34,065 nucleotides of DNA from Kiritimatiellia bacterium (GTDB lineage Bacteria > Verrucomicrobiota > Kiritimatiellia > RFP12 > UBA1067), in assembly GCA_017447805.1 (NCBI GenBank), contig JAFSMR010000074.1, positions 1-34,065 of the forward strand, in the 5' to 3' direction. A program made the position numbers and the translations under genes. Below the pieces are notes generated by a model, which was not told the DNA's origin, made no database searches, and saw nothing but the letters and a program-made list of their open reading frames with translations. Below, piece by piece: positions 33,644 through 34,065 of this stretch. Each line of letters opens with the position of its first letter. Position 1 is the stretch's first letter.

Positions 33644-33986
33644 CTACCCGATTCTATTCCCGAGATGTATCGCAATCGTTGTCGCAAAGAACCCTTTCGG
33701 TATATCAAACGGATCGCACTCACGGTCATCTGCATCAAGTAGCCCGACGGACTTCACCTCGTATCTCATCTGCTCTTTCGTGTATCCGCGCTGCAACTTG
33801 ACCGTCTTGATACCAATCGACTTCGGAAGATTGCTCGGGCTGAAATCGCGGTATTCCGTCGTCTTTCGTCCCGCCTTTATCTCGTCGAAATACTCGCCCT
33901 TAAGAACAAAGGACCCCTCGCCCGTCTTCGCCGCGAAACGCTTTTATTGCCTCTAGCACCTTGATTCTCTCATCGTCTATCGTCAT
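33644..33986 (-). pseudogene. frameshifted ASCH-domain protein gene
   Basis: GGAGGTGATGAG precedes the ATG at 33986, an excellent ribosome binding site. The first frame reads MTIDDERIKVLEAIK and then goes out of phase and stops at Leu-Cys-Ser. Removing one A from the AAAA run at 33942-33945 (TTTT on the plus strand) joins it to a frame open to the TAG at 33644-33646, giving about 113 residues. The joined product has SFVLKGEYFDEIKAGRKTTE, EYRDFSP, KTVKLQRGYTKEQ and FFATTIAIHLGNRIG, the layout of ASCH (PUA-like) proteins common in phage and accessory DNA, which bind RNA or modified nucleotides. It may be a real frameshift, slippage at the A-run, or a sequencing error. Confidence 0.7.
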
Positions 33987-34065
33987 CTCATCACCTCCGG
34001 TACGCCAAAAATTATCGTGATATTTGCTGCATAGCTCTACTTAGCGCGCACGTATTGAAATCCGG
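33987..34065. other. right edge, nothing recognised
   Basis: Seventy-nine bases upstream of the ASCH-like gene. A GATAAT-like -10 for the minus strand may be present, but no -35 matches. No gene is supported here. Confidence 0.4.

Noticed and set aside
33261..33956. 231-codon plus-strand frame at the right end
   Set aside because: It is antisense to the amidohydrolase-like and ASCH genes, both with family motifs and good ribosome binding sites on the minus strand.

Overview
The window looks like a bacterial chromosome segment of intermediate GC content. No single gene fixes the taxon. A UDP-glucose dehydrogenase of the animal/plant-like type, many secreted proteins of unknown family with C-terminal 'KKTGAIKGSFK'-type strands, DUF3857/transglutaminase proteins and a DUF433/DUF5615 toxin-antitoxin pair fit a gut- or rumen-type member of the Verrucomicrobiota/Kiritimatiellota-Lentisphaerota (PVC) group. 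This placement is inference from gene style, not proof.

Layout. Positions 218-3912 (+): hisS, a small methyltransferase-like gene, a secreted Sel1-repeat protein and a YmdB-type phosphodiesterase. 4101-6062 (+): two paralogous secreted proteins, each with its own promoter, ending at a perfect palindromic terminator. 6209-10981 (-): an operon read ugd, aminotransferase, recD2. 11063-13111 (-): a small secreted protein and a lactate-permease-family transporter. 13239-19787 (+): a tightly overlapped operon of a duplicated DUF3857/transglutaminase protein, a TrmD-TadA fusion enzyme, and a secreted GHL10-type glycoside hydrolase. 19946-23092 (-): argG, grpE, dnaJ and tRNA-Leu(UAG) in one run. 23239-27031 (+): folD followed by three unknown membrane, secreted or lipoprotein genes. 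27224-31179 (-): dnaK, groES, groEL. 31362-34065: an accessory-looking region with a toxin-antitoxin pair between two 203-bp direct repeats, an N-formylglutamate amidohydrolase-like gene and a frameshifted ASCH-domain gene.

How the genes work together. The core genes supply translation (HisRS, tRNA-Leu, TrmD-TadA), protein folding (DnaK, GrpE, DnaJ, GroES, GroEL), one-carbon and arginine metabolism (FolD, ArgG) and DNA repair (RecD2). The tRNA-Leu(UAG) in this window carries G36 and G37, so it is itself an expected substrate of the TrmD half of the fusion.

Most striking points: (1) TrmD (m1G37) and TadA (A34 to I34) fused in one 404-residue protein, with Glu where the TrmD catalytic Asp is expected; (2) a full-consensus sigma-54 promoter and a 9-bp inverted repeat upstream of dnaK, with no CIRCE element; (3) strong extended -10 promoters placed so close to the start codon that ugd, folD and the transglutaminase gene should be made as leaderless mRNAs; (4) families of short degenerate tandem repeats (CTGAACWTC-type and CTAACT/GTTGGAG-type) filling many gene ends and intergenic gaps; (5) 203-bp direct repeats flanking the toxin-antitoxin pair. 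No CRISPR array, rRNA, transposase or phage structural gene was seen.
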